From NCBI GenBank assembly GCA_009731375.1, contig BJOX01000087.1, forward strand, positions 409,714 through 441,393: a DNA stretch of 31,680 nucleotides, in the 5' to 3' direction. Source of the stretch: Paulinella micropora (Eukaryota; Cercozoa; Imbricatea; Euglyphida). The notes under the pieces were generated by a model. That model searched no databases. It saw only the letters and a list, made by a program, of their open reading frames with translations, and was not told the origin of the DNA. The translations under genes were made by a program, and so were the position numbers. Of the stretch, positions 1 through 26,612 are shown piece after piece (within the stretch, counting starts at the first letter, position 1; each line of letters begins with the position of its first letter).

Positions 1-35
1 TTTCTTCAACGTCCTTCCTCCTCTTCTTTTTCCAG

Positions 36-141
36 AACACAGTCTACCCGTGATTCCCATCCCGGACACATGCACAGTACACAAATTATTGTTTGATGTG
101 AAACTGCGTTCCTTTGCAAGGACTACATTCCTTTGCGACAT

Positions 142-150
<9 letters not shown>
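36..150 (+). CDS. Probable upstream exon of the TPR gene (3' end unclear)
   Basis: A strong pyrimidine tract ending in TTTTTCCAG (about 10-35) precedes a reading frame (phase: two bases, then CAC AGT CTA) that gives a coding-like peptide containing VIPIPDTCTVHKLLFDVKL. The frame then runs into TATC repeats near 140. There is no good GT donor at the end. A short echo (TTCCTTTGC at about 111 and 130) suggests that the exon end was duplicated, as in other exons of this gene. Its membership in the same gene is inferred from strand and style, not shown by phase. Confidence 0.45.
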
Positions 151-2586
<2,436 letters not shown>

Positions 2587-2635
2587 TATCAGTTGCATCA
2601 CGCCGCGGTCCGGTACGCACAGGCCCGATCACATA
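2587..2635 (+). CDS. Exon-like copy, diverged paralogue of the 303-343 exon
   Basis: TATCAG precedes TTGCATCACGCC; the frame reads [15 protein letters not shown]. It matches [13 protein letters not shown] in its first positions (LH-x-x-A) but is GC-rich like the confirmed exons. No clear GT donor follows, and the sequence passes into CATACA-type repeats. It could be the authentic exon, with the copy at 303 a duplicate, or the reverse. Confidence 0.3.
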
Positions 2636-2702
2636 CAGACATACATACACACATTATCACCATCTCATACAAACGTACATACACACACACATTACGTGAA
2701 GG

Positions 2703-2782
2703 TATCATTGGGGAGAACTGGTGGCGCCTTTGTCTCTGACTAACCGTCTGACTGCATTTCTGACACGCGCGGACGGCCCAGG

Positions 2783-2783
<1 letters not shown>
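2703..2783 (+). CDS. Possible exon (GELVAPLSLTNRLTAFL), end repeated three times
   Basis: The frame from about 2703 reads a leucine-rich, coding-like peptide, GELVAPLSLTNRLTAFLTRA, then DGPG, before running into CT repeats. The last 30 bases (2758-2787) recur at 2841-2870 and 2924-2953, each followed by CT repeats, like the 3'-end duplications seen at confirmed exons. The junction CCCAG|GCTCTC lacks GT, so either the donor lies elsewhere or this is not an exon. The opposite strand also has an open frame here. Confidence 0.3.
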
Positions 2784-2836
<53 letters not shown>

Positions 2837-2863
2837 CCCTTTCTGACACGCGCGGACGGCCCA

Positions 2864-2912
<49 letters not shown>

Positions 2913-2946
2913 TCTGACTCCCTTTCTGACACGCGCGGACGGCCCA

Positions 2947-3003
<57 letters not shown>

Positions 3004-3013
3004 TGTCTCTCTG

Positions 3014-3056
<43 letters not shown>

Positions 3057-3200
3057 TTCTTTCTCTTTCTCTCTCTCTCTCTATTATATATATATTATAT
3101 ATATATAATATGCATATATATATATAATATATAATATATGCATATATATATATATATCGCTTGTTGTATCTCAAACACAAACACACATACACACACACAC
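2780..3200. repeat. CT array, then TA- and CA-rich repeats
   Basis: (CT)n with CTTT/GTCT variants to about 3081, AT-rich sequence to about 3158, and (CA)n at 3177-3205. No gene is seen apart from the repeated 30-base unit noted above. Confidence 0.9.
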
Positions 3201-3230
3201 ACACAGTTTTATGCAGACTCAGCCACTTAC

Positions 3231-3290
3231 AGACATAAACAGGCTCCGATCCCGATTATGTGGGTAACTGTCTGTATCAGTATCTCTTTC
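3231..3290 (+). pseudogene. Upstream partial copy of the 5357 exon
   Basis: After AAACAG the frame reads (G)SDPDYVGNCLYQYLFPLRF, closely matching (G)SEYAGNWLYQYLFPLRF at 5357, with the same entry phase. It lacks the RFRE end and donor and runs into the 9-bp repeat array at about 3307. The open frame means that it may once have been, or could be, an alternative exon. Confidence 0.55.
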
Positions 3291-3306
3291 CTCTTCGCTT
3301 CGTTAA

Positions 3307-5240
3307 TAATGCTAGCAACACTAGCAACATTAAACAACACTAACAACACTAACAACACTAACAACACGGACAACACTGGCAACACTAACAAAACTAACAA
3401 CAGTAACACAACAGTAACAGCAGTAAAAACACTAACAGCACTAGCAACAATAGCAACACTAACAACACCAACAATACTAACAACACTAACAACAGTAGCA
3501 ATACTAACAACACTAGCAACTGTAGCAACACTAACAACACTAACAGCAGTAGCAACACTAACAACAGTAACAGCACTAGCAACACTAACAACAGTAACAA
3601 CACTAACAACACTAGCAACACTAACAACAGTAGCAACACTAACAACAGTAACAGCACTAGCAACACTAACAACACTAACAACACTAGCAACACTGGCAAC
3701 ACTAACACTAACAACAGTAACAACAGTAACAACACTAACAACAGTGACAACACTAGCAACACTAATAACGCTAACAGCACTAACAACACTAGCAACACTA
3801 ACAACACTAACAACACTAACAACACTAACAACACTAGCAACACTAACAACACTAACAGCACTAGCAACACTAACAGCACTAACAACACTCACAACACTAA
3901 CAACACTAACAACAGTAGCAACTCTAACAACACTAACAGCACTAGCAACACTAACAAAACTAACAAAACTAACAACACTAGCAACACTGGCAACACTAAC
4001 ACTAACAACACTAACAACACTAACAACACTAACAACACTAACAACAGTGACAACACTAACAGCACCAACAACACTAGCAACACTAGCAACACTAACAACA
4101 CTAGCAACACTAACAACACTAGCAACACTAACAGCACTAACAACACTAGCAACAGTAACAACGCTAACAACACTAGCAACAGTAGCAACAGTAGCAACAG
4201 TAACAACACTAGCAACAGTAACAACACTAACAACACTAACAGCACTGGCAACACTAACAACACTAACAACAAGCAATACTAACAACACTAACAACAGTGA
4301 CAACACTAACAACACTAACAACACTAACAACAGTGACAACAGTGACAACACTAACAACACTAACAACACTAACAACACTAACAACACTAGCAACACTAGC
4401 AACACTAGCAACACTAACAACACTAACAACACTACACTAGCAACACTAGCAACACTAACAACAGTGACAACACTAACGACACTAGCAACACTAACAACTC
4501 TAGCAACTGTAACAACACTAGCAACACTAGCAACACTAACAACATCAACAACGCTAACAACACCAGCAACACCAACAACACTAACAACACTAACACTAAC
4601 AACACTAGCAATAGTAACAACACTAACAACGCTAACAGCACTGGCAACACTAACAACACTAACAACACTAGCAATACAAACAACACTAACAACAGCGACA
4701 ACAGTAACAACACTAACAACACTAACAACAGTAACACAGTAACACTAACAACACTAACAACACTAACAACACTAACAACACTAACAACACTAACAACACT
4801 AGCAATACTAACAACAGTGGCAACACTAACAACACTAACAACAGTAGCAACAGTAGCAACAGTAGCAACACTAGCAGCAACACTAGCAACACTAGCAACA
4901 CTAACAACAGTAACTATGCTAACAGCACTGGCAACACTAACAACGCTAACAACACTAACAACACTAGCAACACTGACAACGCTAACAACACTAGCAACAC
5001 TAGCAACACTAACAGCACTAACAACACTAGCAACACTAACAACAGTAACAACACTACACTAGCAACACTAGCAACAGTAACAGCAAAAACAACAGTAGCA
5101 ACATTGACAACACTAACAAAACTAACTACAGTAGCAACAGTAGCAACAGTAGCAACACTAACAACACTAACAACACCAGTAACACTAACAACACTAACAA
5201 CACTAACAACGCTAACAACACTAACAACACTGTCAACACG
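3307..5240. repeat. 1.9-kb minisatellite with 9-bp unit (ACTAACAAC type)
   Basis: Units ACTAACAAC, ACTAGCAAC, AGTAACAAC and AGTAGCAAC repeat for about 1.9 kb. Because the period is a multiple of three and lacks stops, several frames on both strands stay open (for example a 534-codon Thr-Leu-Ala frame), but this follows from the period and is not a gene. A short continuation lies at 5288-5350. Confidence 0.95.
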
Positions 5241-5249
5241 CACTCAAGT

Positions 5250-5283
5250 TCCGAGTATGCGGGCAACTGGTCCTCTGTCCTAC
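5250..5283 (+). pseudogene. Second truncated copy of the 5357 exon
   Basis: TTCCGAGTATGCGGGCAACTGG matches the 5' part of the exon at 5357. It then diverges and returns to the 9-bp repeat. Confidence 0.6.
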
Positions 5284-5356
5284 GCCAACAACACTAACAA
5301 CACTAACAACACTAAAACAACACTAACAACACTAGCAACACTAGCAACACACATAG

Positions 5357-20055
<14,699 letters not shown>

Positions 20056-20134
20056 GTCTCTCTCTACAATGACACAGCATTTGACCTTGGCGCTTTGTGA
20101 AATAACCTTTGTTTACATCTCTAGCTATAATATT

Positions 20135-20445
20135 CAAAGTAATCTATCACTCAAACGCAGAGTTTAGGGAAGCTACCCCGCTAAGGGTAAAGAATAACCG
20201 AAGAAAAGACTTTTAATAACTTTGGGTCACACAAATTTATGATGTTATGACCTTTACAGAATGGTAATACTCATTTGATTCTAGGCATTCCAGACTATGA
20301 TTCGCGAATACTCTAGAAAGTGTCCTTGTCAGTAATAAAGGTATTAATAACTGTCCGGCCTATGAACCTGCCTATGACTAAGACTATCCAAATTACCGGT
20401 AAATTGTCTAGGTGGAGTAACGGGTATTAGTAGTACATTACAACG
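20135..20445 (-). repeat. 3' LTR of the copia element (left copy)
   Basis: 311 bp, starting CAAAGTAATC and ending ACATTACAACG on the + strand. It differs from the right copy at two positions (AATAACTT/AATGACTT and TCTAGGTG/TCTAAGTG). The terminal bases on the element strand are CGTTG...CTTTG, not TG...CA. Confidence 0.95.
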
Positions 20446-20455
20446 CTCCCCCTTA
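20446..20455 (-). promoter_or_regulatory. Polypurine tract next to the 3' LTR
   Basis: On the element strand AAGGGGGAG lies immediately before the LTR, the expected place and composition for the plus-strand primer. Confidence 0.8.
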
Positions 20456-20889
20456 GTCGCAAGTCATAGGCTATATTAGTGTGTAAATATGAAAAAAAAA
20501 GGTGTTGAGGATCAGTTATGGGTTACCCGAAGGTTAAATATCAACTCCCATTTACATCACATCCTCTATGTATGTATATATGTGGTCATGCAGTAACATG
20601 TATGAAGTATGTATGTGTTCAAAAATTTGCAAGCGCTTCCCGTAGAGGGTAGCAAAATAAAAAAAAAATTAGATTTCCTATTCTAGGACAGAAAGAATGA
20701 TAGAAAGAATTTAAATTGCTAAGTTAGCCAGGGAAAGCCTCGCGGCTGCCGGCCTCGCGTGGCAGTCGGCTACCCAGCCTCGGCTCGACGGCTCTTGACC
20801 CCTGCGCAAAACAAAGCTGCTGCAACAAGCAACAAACTGCACAAAACACTCAAAGCAAATATAGGTGAGTGGACACGCAAATCCCGAAA
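20456..20889 (-). other. Untranslated region between pol stop and polypurine tract
   Basis: About 430 bases with no convincing frame. It includes a GC-rich patch at about 20730-20815 and a TATG-like patch at 20571-20612. No function assigned. Confidence 0.6.
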
Positions 20890-23800
20890 TTACTTGAGCT
20901 TTACCGTAAATTTGTTAAGTAAATACTCGAATTGTTCTTTCGGTAAATATTTTGTCATTACATCACCTATCTGCTTCTTCGTACCTACTTTTACAAACTT
21001 AATCTCACCGTCTCTCTGTAGGTGGTGCATAAAGTGTAATTCTAAAGGTAAGTGTTTAGTTCTATTACCTGACATACCCCTCTCTGCCGCTAAGACTGTT
21101 TGAGAGTTATCCTCGAATAATTCTATCGGGCTCTTTTGGGCTATGTTTAGTTCTTGTGTAATGTGTTTTAGTGCAAGTCCCTCTCTAATGCACTCAGTTG
21201 CTGCAAATATTTCAGCATCATTGGAACTCAGGGCGATGCGACTCTGTCGCTTTGATAACCATGCAACTGGATCGCTGCCCCATAGGATCACGAATCCAGT
21301 GCGGGACTTCCCTGTTTTCTTACAAACTTTGTGAGCCGCGTCGGGCCACATGGAAAGTTTTGGATAGGTTTGCCCTTCTTGCTCTGACTTAGGCTCATGG
21401 TAAGCTAAACCTCGATAAGAGTTAACTAAATAACGAAAGATTCTGCCTAACATCGCATAAGTTATTCCCTTATCGATAGTTTGCATGACACTTGCCGAAT
21501 TTAGTGCTTGTTCTATATCGGGTCTTGTCATCTTTGCGAGAAATAGCAAACGACCAACTAGACTAGGAATTGAAAATTTTCGCAAGCTAGCTGATTCCGA
21601 CATCGGTTCCGTGAAATGTTCTTGCGCTGGAGTACTAACGGGTTTAGCAGAATCGTAGCCTACCTCTTTTAGTATCTGCTGCTGATATTTTCGCTGATGC
21701 AAAATTATTTTCCCGTTCGATTGCTCTATCTCTATTCCTTTGAATTCACGGGCAATACCGAGTCTTTTGAGCGGGAAATGTTTTTCTAATGCGGACGCAA
21801 AACGCTCATATGCTTGTTTGTTTGGTGCGGTGAACAACAAGTCATCAACATGAAATATCCCTACTATCGCCTCTCTCAAAGCTTTATCATTTTCTACAAA
21901 CATACATAAGTCTGAATCTAGCAACCTAAAACCTAGCTCCTCTAACTTGGGTGCTAATATCTCATACCATCTTCTTCCTGCCTGTGGTGCACCATATAAA
22001 GCACCATCTATACGCCATATCATCCCCTCATGCCCTTCTCTGTCTACACTCTCTGGCGCATATGCATAAACAGGGTCATTCATACGAGCATTTAGGTATG
22101 CATTTTTAAAATCTATGCCGTATAGTTTGTGTTTGTGCCAGGCAGCTAGTTTGGCGAGAAATAAAAGTGAATGGTGCGCGGCGCAAGGAACAAAGAGCTG
22201 ATCTGGGTTATAGCTAACACCGGGTTCTAACATATCTCCCCGTAAAGCTAAACGAGACTTTATGAACTTTTTCCCGTTCTCATCTAACTTTACTTTGTGA
22301 ACCCATGTCAATCTAACTATCTTACTAACTCCTGCCTTGCTTGCCTCCTTATGGGGTACCCATGTGTATGTGTTAAAGGATTGAAGAGCTTTTAGCTCTG
22401 TTTTCATACCCTCTAAAACATCTTTAGCTGTCAAACCTTCCTCTATGACATCTTTGGGTACTCTGATATCTACATACAAATAAAAATCACGAATCTCATC
22501 TGCCACCATACGGTCATCGCATAAAAACATATTAGCGGGACTTTGTAACGGGTATTCGGGATCTTTCACGGAGTATTTGAGGATTTCCGAATTCAACATC
22601 CGTTCTTCTTCGTCCTCAAACTTAACTATGTGGGTGGGCTGAGGTCTGTCTCTTACTACGAGTCTATCTCTGGGGTCACTCACTCTGCTGACTACCCCTA
22701 CTCGTACTATGCTCTCCCATCCCTCACCGTACTTTTTCTTCGCCCATCCATCTCCCCATGCACGCGCGGGCACTCTTACTACCTTACCTATTAGCTCTTG
22801 AGCCTCTCTCTTTTCTCTCTTGGGCTCATTGCTAGGGGTAAATCTCTCTACTGCCTTGCGCTGCCTTTTACCGGGGATTATGTTACTCTCCGTTACTCTC
22901 TGACTCTGCTCCCACGTTAATCCCTTAGATGGTGGTGATTTTTCTTCGTATGCTCTTCTTTCATGTATTTTTAGTGGATCTGTTGGATCTTGTTCATTTG
23001 TATGCTCTTGTGGCTTGATCTTGTGCTCTGGGGGTAATTGTTGTGGATAATGTGGCTCTGGACTTGTGTGTAGGCGTGTATGTTTGTGATCCAATGTATT
23101 CTTCTCCACATGCTCATTTTCATGCTCATTCTCATTCGCATCGATATCAACATTCTCTGTCTCCCCCTCAACTTCATCAAAGTGTGTTGTTGGGTGGTCG
23201 TTGTTGACGTTGTGCGGTGACTTAGGTGATTGAGGTGGTGATTGGGGTGGTGATTGGGGTGGTGACGCTTGTGGAGATGTGTGTGGTTGCTCGCTCTCAT
23301 TCTCATTCTCCCCCTCAGAGTCATCATTATCCCACGACACTAGTTTAGGAGGATGAGCTTGTTTACCGATTTTGTGAATATTAAATCTCACATCTCTCAC
23401 TCCGGAAATTATCTTCTTACCATCCCATACGCGGTATAGTTCCCGAAATAGATCATATCCTACTAGCATCACCTTTTTCCCTCTGTACTCTCCCTTCCGC
23501 ACTTTAGTCTTAGGTATATGTAACACACCCATACATCCTATTGGTTTTAAATGAAAGAGTGTTGGTTTTCTACCTAACAGCTGCTCATAAGGCGAAATTC
23601 CTTTGCGTTCCCCGTGAATTGCCGGTAGTATGTTGTGAATGGTTGTTGCTGCGTGTTCTAATTCTGCCCAGAATTGCGGCGGTAATTTAGCGTGATATCT
23701 CATTGCTCGTGCAGGCCCCGCCGTAATATCATTCACTTTTTCCGCAATAGGATTCCCGTCTTTATCGTTTGTCGCGGAGGTTTTCCAAATAAAGCGAATA

Positions 23801-24402
23801 TTTTTCCACCACTTAATGACTTCCTCCGGAATATGGAATTCTTGATCTGCGCGAATTTCCTTTACTTTGTTTCCTGTCTGTCTCTCATAAAAGGCTACAG
23901 CTTGTTTTAAGCAATCTACAAACTCATTCTTATGGGCTAAATAAAAGTCAAGAATGAACAGTGAGTAGTCGTCGGTGACCGAAAATTTATACCGTTTACC
24001 ACCTATTGATCTAGTTGCCCACGGTCCTGATGTGTCTATGTGTAGAATTATACCTGGCTTTTGGGCTCTTTCTATTGTATTAACTGCAAAACGTGGCAAA
24101 CGTTTAGACTTTCCTATCATGCAAGATTCGCAAAATCTCACATCGCTCTCGTCACCAACTAACTTAATGTTCAAAATTTTTGCCAATAGGCGCATCTTTG
24201 TTAACCCATAATGCCCACAGGCATAGTGAAAAAGCTTGATTCCTATCTTTCTAGGTTTGTCTGACTTTCTGGGGTAAGCTTCATATAATACTATATCTAC
24301 GTGTAATTCTTTCTCTCTCTTATTTACTTCATGCTTACTTGTCTCGTTTTTGTTCTCATTTGTGGGGCTTCCCTCCCCTTCTACCCCCTTGTTGCGAAAG
24401 GA
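20890..24402 (-). CDS. Copia pol: GAG-pre-integrase, integrase, RT, RNase H (intact frame)
   Basis: 1,170 codons in the assembled frame, no ATG at the start (opened by frameshift from ORF1). The integrase zinc-type H/H and CESC motifs lie at about residues 55-95; the integrase catalytic region starts at HIDTSGPW (D about 122) with RADQE and AEKVND as the second D and E candidates. A linker of about 200 residues rich in Pro, Ser, Glu and His follows. RT is marked by DFKNAYLNA, LYGAPQAGRRWY and the catalytic FHVDD at about 850 (usual copia YVDD). RNase H follows (PDAAHK, SSNDAEIFAA, EDNSQ) and the protein ends at TVKLK. All the usual catalytic residues are present. Because of the duplication, its upstream neighbour in the assembly is a second copy of the ORF1 tail (24381-24562), not full gag. 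Confidence 0.9.
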   Translation of the reverse strand, partial: SFRNKGVEGEGSPTNENKNETSKHEVNKREKELHVDIVLYEAYPRKSDKPRKIGIKLFHYACGHYGLTKMRLLAKILNIKLVGDESDVRFCESCMIGKSKRLPRFAVNTIERAQKPGIILHIDTSGPWATRSIGGKRYKFSVTDDYSLFILDFYLAHKNEFVDCLKQAVAFYERQTGNKVKEIRADQEFHIPEEVIKWWKNIRFIWKTSATNDKDGNPIAEKVNDITAGPARAMRYHAKLPPQFWAELEHAATTIHNILPAIHGERKGISPYEQLLGRKPTLFHLKPIGCMGVLHIPKTKVRKGEYRGKKVMLVGYDLFRELYRVWDGKKIISGVRDVRFNIHKIGKQAHPPKLVSWDNDDSEGENENESEQPHTSPQASPPQSPPQSPPQSPKSPHNVNNDHPTTHFDEVEGETENVDIDANENEHENEHVEKNTLDHKHTRLHTSPEPHYPQQLPPEHKIKPQEHTNEQDPTDPLKIHERRAYEEKSPPSKGLTWEQSQRVTESNIIPGKRQRKAVERFTPSNEPKREKREAQELIGKVVRVPARAWGDGWAKKKYGEGWESIVRVGVVSRVSDPRDRLVVRDRPQPTHIVKFEDEEERMLNSEILKYSVKDPEYPLQSPANMFLCDDRMVADEIRDFYLYVDIRVPKDVIEEGLTAKDVLEGMKTELKALQSFNTYTWVPHKEASKAGVSKIVRLTWVHKVKLDENGKKFIKSRLALRGDMLEPGVSYNPDQLFVPCAAHHSLLFLAKLAAWHKHKLYGIDFKNAYLNARMNDPVYAYAPESVDREGHEGMIWRIDGALYGAPQAGRRWYEILAPKLEELGFRLLDSDLCMFVENDKALREAIVGIFHVDDLLFTAPNKQAYERFASALEKHFPLKRLGIAREFKGIEIEQSNGKIILHQRKYQQQILKEVGYDSAKPVSTPAQEHFTEPMSESASLRKFSIPSLVGRLLFLAKMTRPDIEQALNSASVMQTIDKGITYAMLGRIFRYLVNSYRGLAYHEPKSEQEGQTYPKLSMWPDAAHKVCKKTGKSRTGFVILWGSDPVAWLSKRQSRIALSSNDAEIFAATECIREGLALKHITQELNIAQKSPIELFEDNSQTVLAAERGMSGNRTKHLPLELHFMHHLQRDGEIKFVKVGTKKQIGDVMTKYLPKEQFEYLLNKFTVKLK

Positions 24403-24562
24403 TCATATCTTTCGTTGACTTTCAATGGTTCATCATATTCGTCATCCCATCTATATATCATACTCTTAGTTAATCTTCCCCTTACTAATATGTCACTCTC
24501 GTTAATGTGGATGGGGTGTTTGAGTATTACTAACTGTCCGTTTTGGTGGATGACTGATCTGT
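24381..24562 (-). pseudogene. Duplicate of the ORF1 C-terminal end
   Basis: Repeats 26591-26772 exactly as far as can be read, including the stop after the five-G run, and is cut by the N gap on its upstream side. Confidence 0.85.
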
Positions 24563-24572
24563 NNNNNNNNNN
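24563..24572. other. 10-N gap between the two copies of a 2.2-kb segment
   Basis: 22364-24562 and 24575-26772 are the same sequence, joined at this gap. Differences are confined to the first 270 bases or so of the segment; the rest reads identical. Confidence 0.95.
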
Positions 24573-24574
24573 GT

Positions 24575-26612
24575 GTGTATGTGTTAAAGGATTGAAGAGT
24601 TTTTAGCTCTGTTTTCATACCCTCTAAAACATCTTTAGCTGTCAAACCTTCCTCTATGACATCTTTGGGTACTCTGATATCTACATACAAATAAAATCAC
24701 GAATCTCATCTGCCACCATACGGCCATCGCATAAAAACATATTAGCGGGACTTTGTAACGGGTATTCGGGATCTTTCACGGAGTATTTGAGGATTTCCGA
24801 ATTCAGCATCCGTTCTTCTTCGTCTTCAAACTCAACTATGTGGGTGGGCTGAGGTCTGTCTCTTACTACGAGTCTATCTCTGGGGTCACTCACTCTGCTG
24901 ACTACCCCTACTCGTACTATGCTCTCCCATCCCTCACCGTACTTTTTCTTCGCCCATCCATCTCCCCATGCACGCGCGGGCACTCTTACTACCTTACCTA
25001 TTAGCTCTTGAGCCTCTCTCTTTTCTCTCTTGGGCTCATTGCTAGGGGTAAATCTCTCTACTGCCTTGCGCTGCCTTTTACCGGGGATTATGTTACTCTC
25101 CGTTACTCTCTGACTCTGCTCCCACGTTAATCCCTTAGATGGTGGTGATTTTTCTTCGTATGCTCTTCTTTCATGTATTTTTAGTGGATCTGTTGGATCT
25201 TGTTCATTTGTATGCTCTTGTGGCTTGATCTTGTGCTCTGGGGGTAATTGTTGTGGATAATGTGGCTCTGGACTTGTGTGTAGGCGTGTATGTTTGTGAT
25301 CCAATGTATTCTTCTCCACATGCTCATTTTCATGCTCATTCTCATTCGCATCGATATCAACATTCTCTGTCTCCCCCTCAACTTCATCAAAGTGTGTTGT
25401 TGGGTGGTCGTTGTTGACGTTGTGCGGTGACTTAGGTGATTGAGGTGGTGATTGGGGTGGTGATTGGGGTGGTGACGCTTGTGGAGATGTGTGTGGTTGC
25501 TCGCTCTCATTCTCATTCTCCCCCTCAGAGTCATCATTATCCCACGACACTAGTTTAGGAGGATGAGCTTGTTTACCGATTTTGTGAATATTAAATCTCA
25601 CATCTCTCACTCCGGAAATTATCTTCTTACCATCCCATACGCGGTATAGTTCCCGAAATAGATCATATCCTACTAGCATCACCTTTTTCCCTCTGTACTC
25701 TCCCTTCCGCACTTTAGTCTTAGGTATATGTAACACACCCATACATCCTATTGGTTTTAAATGAAAGAGTGTTGGTTTTCTACCTAACAGCTGCTCATAA
25801 GGCGAAATTCCTTTGCGTTCCCCGTGAATTGCCGGTAGTATGTTGTGAATGGTTGTTGCTGCGTGTTCTAATTCTGCCCAGAATTGCGGCGGTAATTTAG
25901 CGTGATATCTCATTGCTCGTGCAGGCCCCGCCGTAATATCATTCACTTTTTCCGCAATAGGATTCCCGTCTTTATCGTTTGTCGCGGAGGTTTTCCAAAT
26001 AAAGCGAATATTTTTCCACCACTTAATGACTTCCTCCGGAATATGGAATTCTTGATCTGCGCGAATTTCCTTTACTTTGTTTCCTGTCTGTCTCTCATAA
26101 AAGGCTACAGCTTGTTTTAAGCAATCTACAAACTCATTCTTATGGGCTAAATAAAAGTCAAGAATGAACAGTGAGTAGTCGTCGGTGACCGAAAATTTAT
26201 ACCGTTTACCACCTATTGATCTAGTTGCCCACGGTCCTGATGTGTCTATGTGTAGAATTATACCTGGCTTTTGGGCTCTTTCTATTGTATTAACTGCAAA
26301 ACGTGGCAAACGTTTAGACTTTCCTATCATGCAAGATTCGCAAAATCTCACATCGCTCTCGTCACCAACTAACTTAATGTTCAAAATTTTTGCCAATAGG
26401 CGCATCTTTGTTAACCCATAATGCCCACAGGCATAGTGAAAAAGCTTGATTCCTATCTTTCTAGGTTTGTCTGACTTTCTGGGGTAAGCTTCATATAATA
26501 CTATATCTACGTGTAATTCTTTCTCTCTCTTATTTACTTCATGCTTACTTGTCTCGTTTTTGTTCTCATTTGTGGGGCTTCCCTCCCCTTCTACCCCCTT
26601 GTTGCGAAAGGA
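24575..26612 (-). pseudogene. Copia pol, 5' part (duplicate next to gag; frame broken at about 24690)
   Basis: The frame opens after a TGA at 26613 in the -1 frame relative to ORF1, overlapping it by 22 nt. It carries the GAG-pre-integrase HYACGHYGLTK and CESC motifs, the integrase core (HIDTSGPW, RADQE, AEKVND) and the Pro/Ser/His-rich linker. One A is missing in an A run near 24693 relative to the other copy, so the frame ends at 24681. The sequence then stops at the N gap. Nearly identical to 22364-24402. Confidence 0.8.

Noticed and set aside
2598-3204. Minus-strand frames with Arg-Glu repeats
   Set aside because: Translation of a GA/CT array.
3138-4742. 534-codon open frame of Thr/Leu/Ala
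   Set aside because: Follows from a 9-bp repeat without stops; several frames on both strands are equally open.
24575-26612. A second full pol gene or true tandem duplication in the element
   Set aside because: The duplicated segment is interrupted by N and matches an unmerged contig overlap better than a biological duplication.
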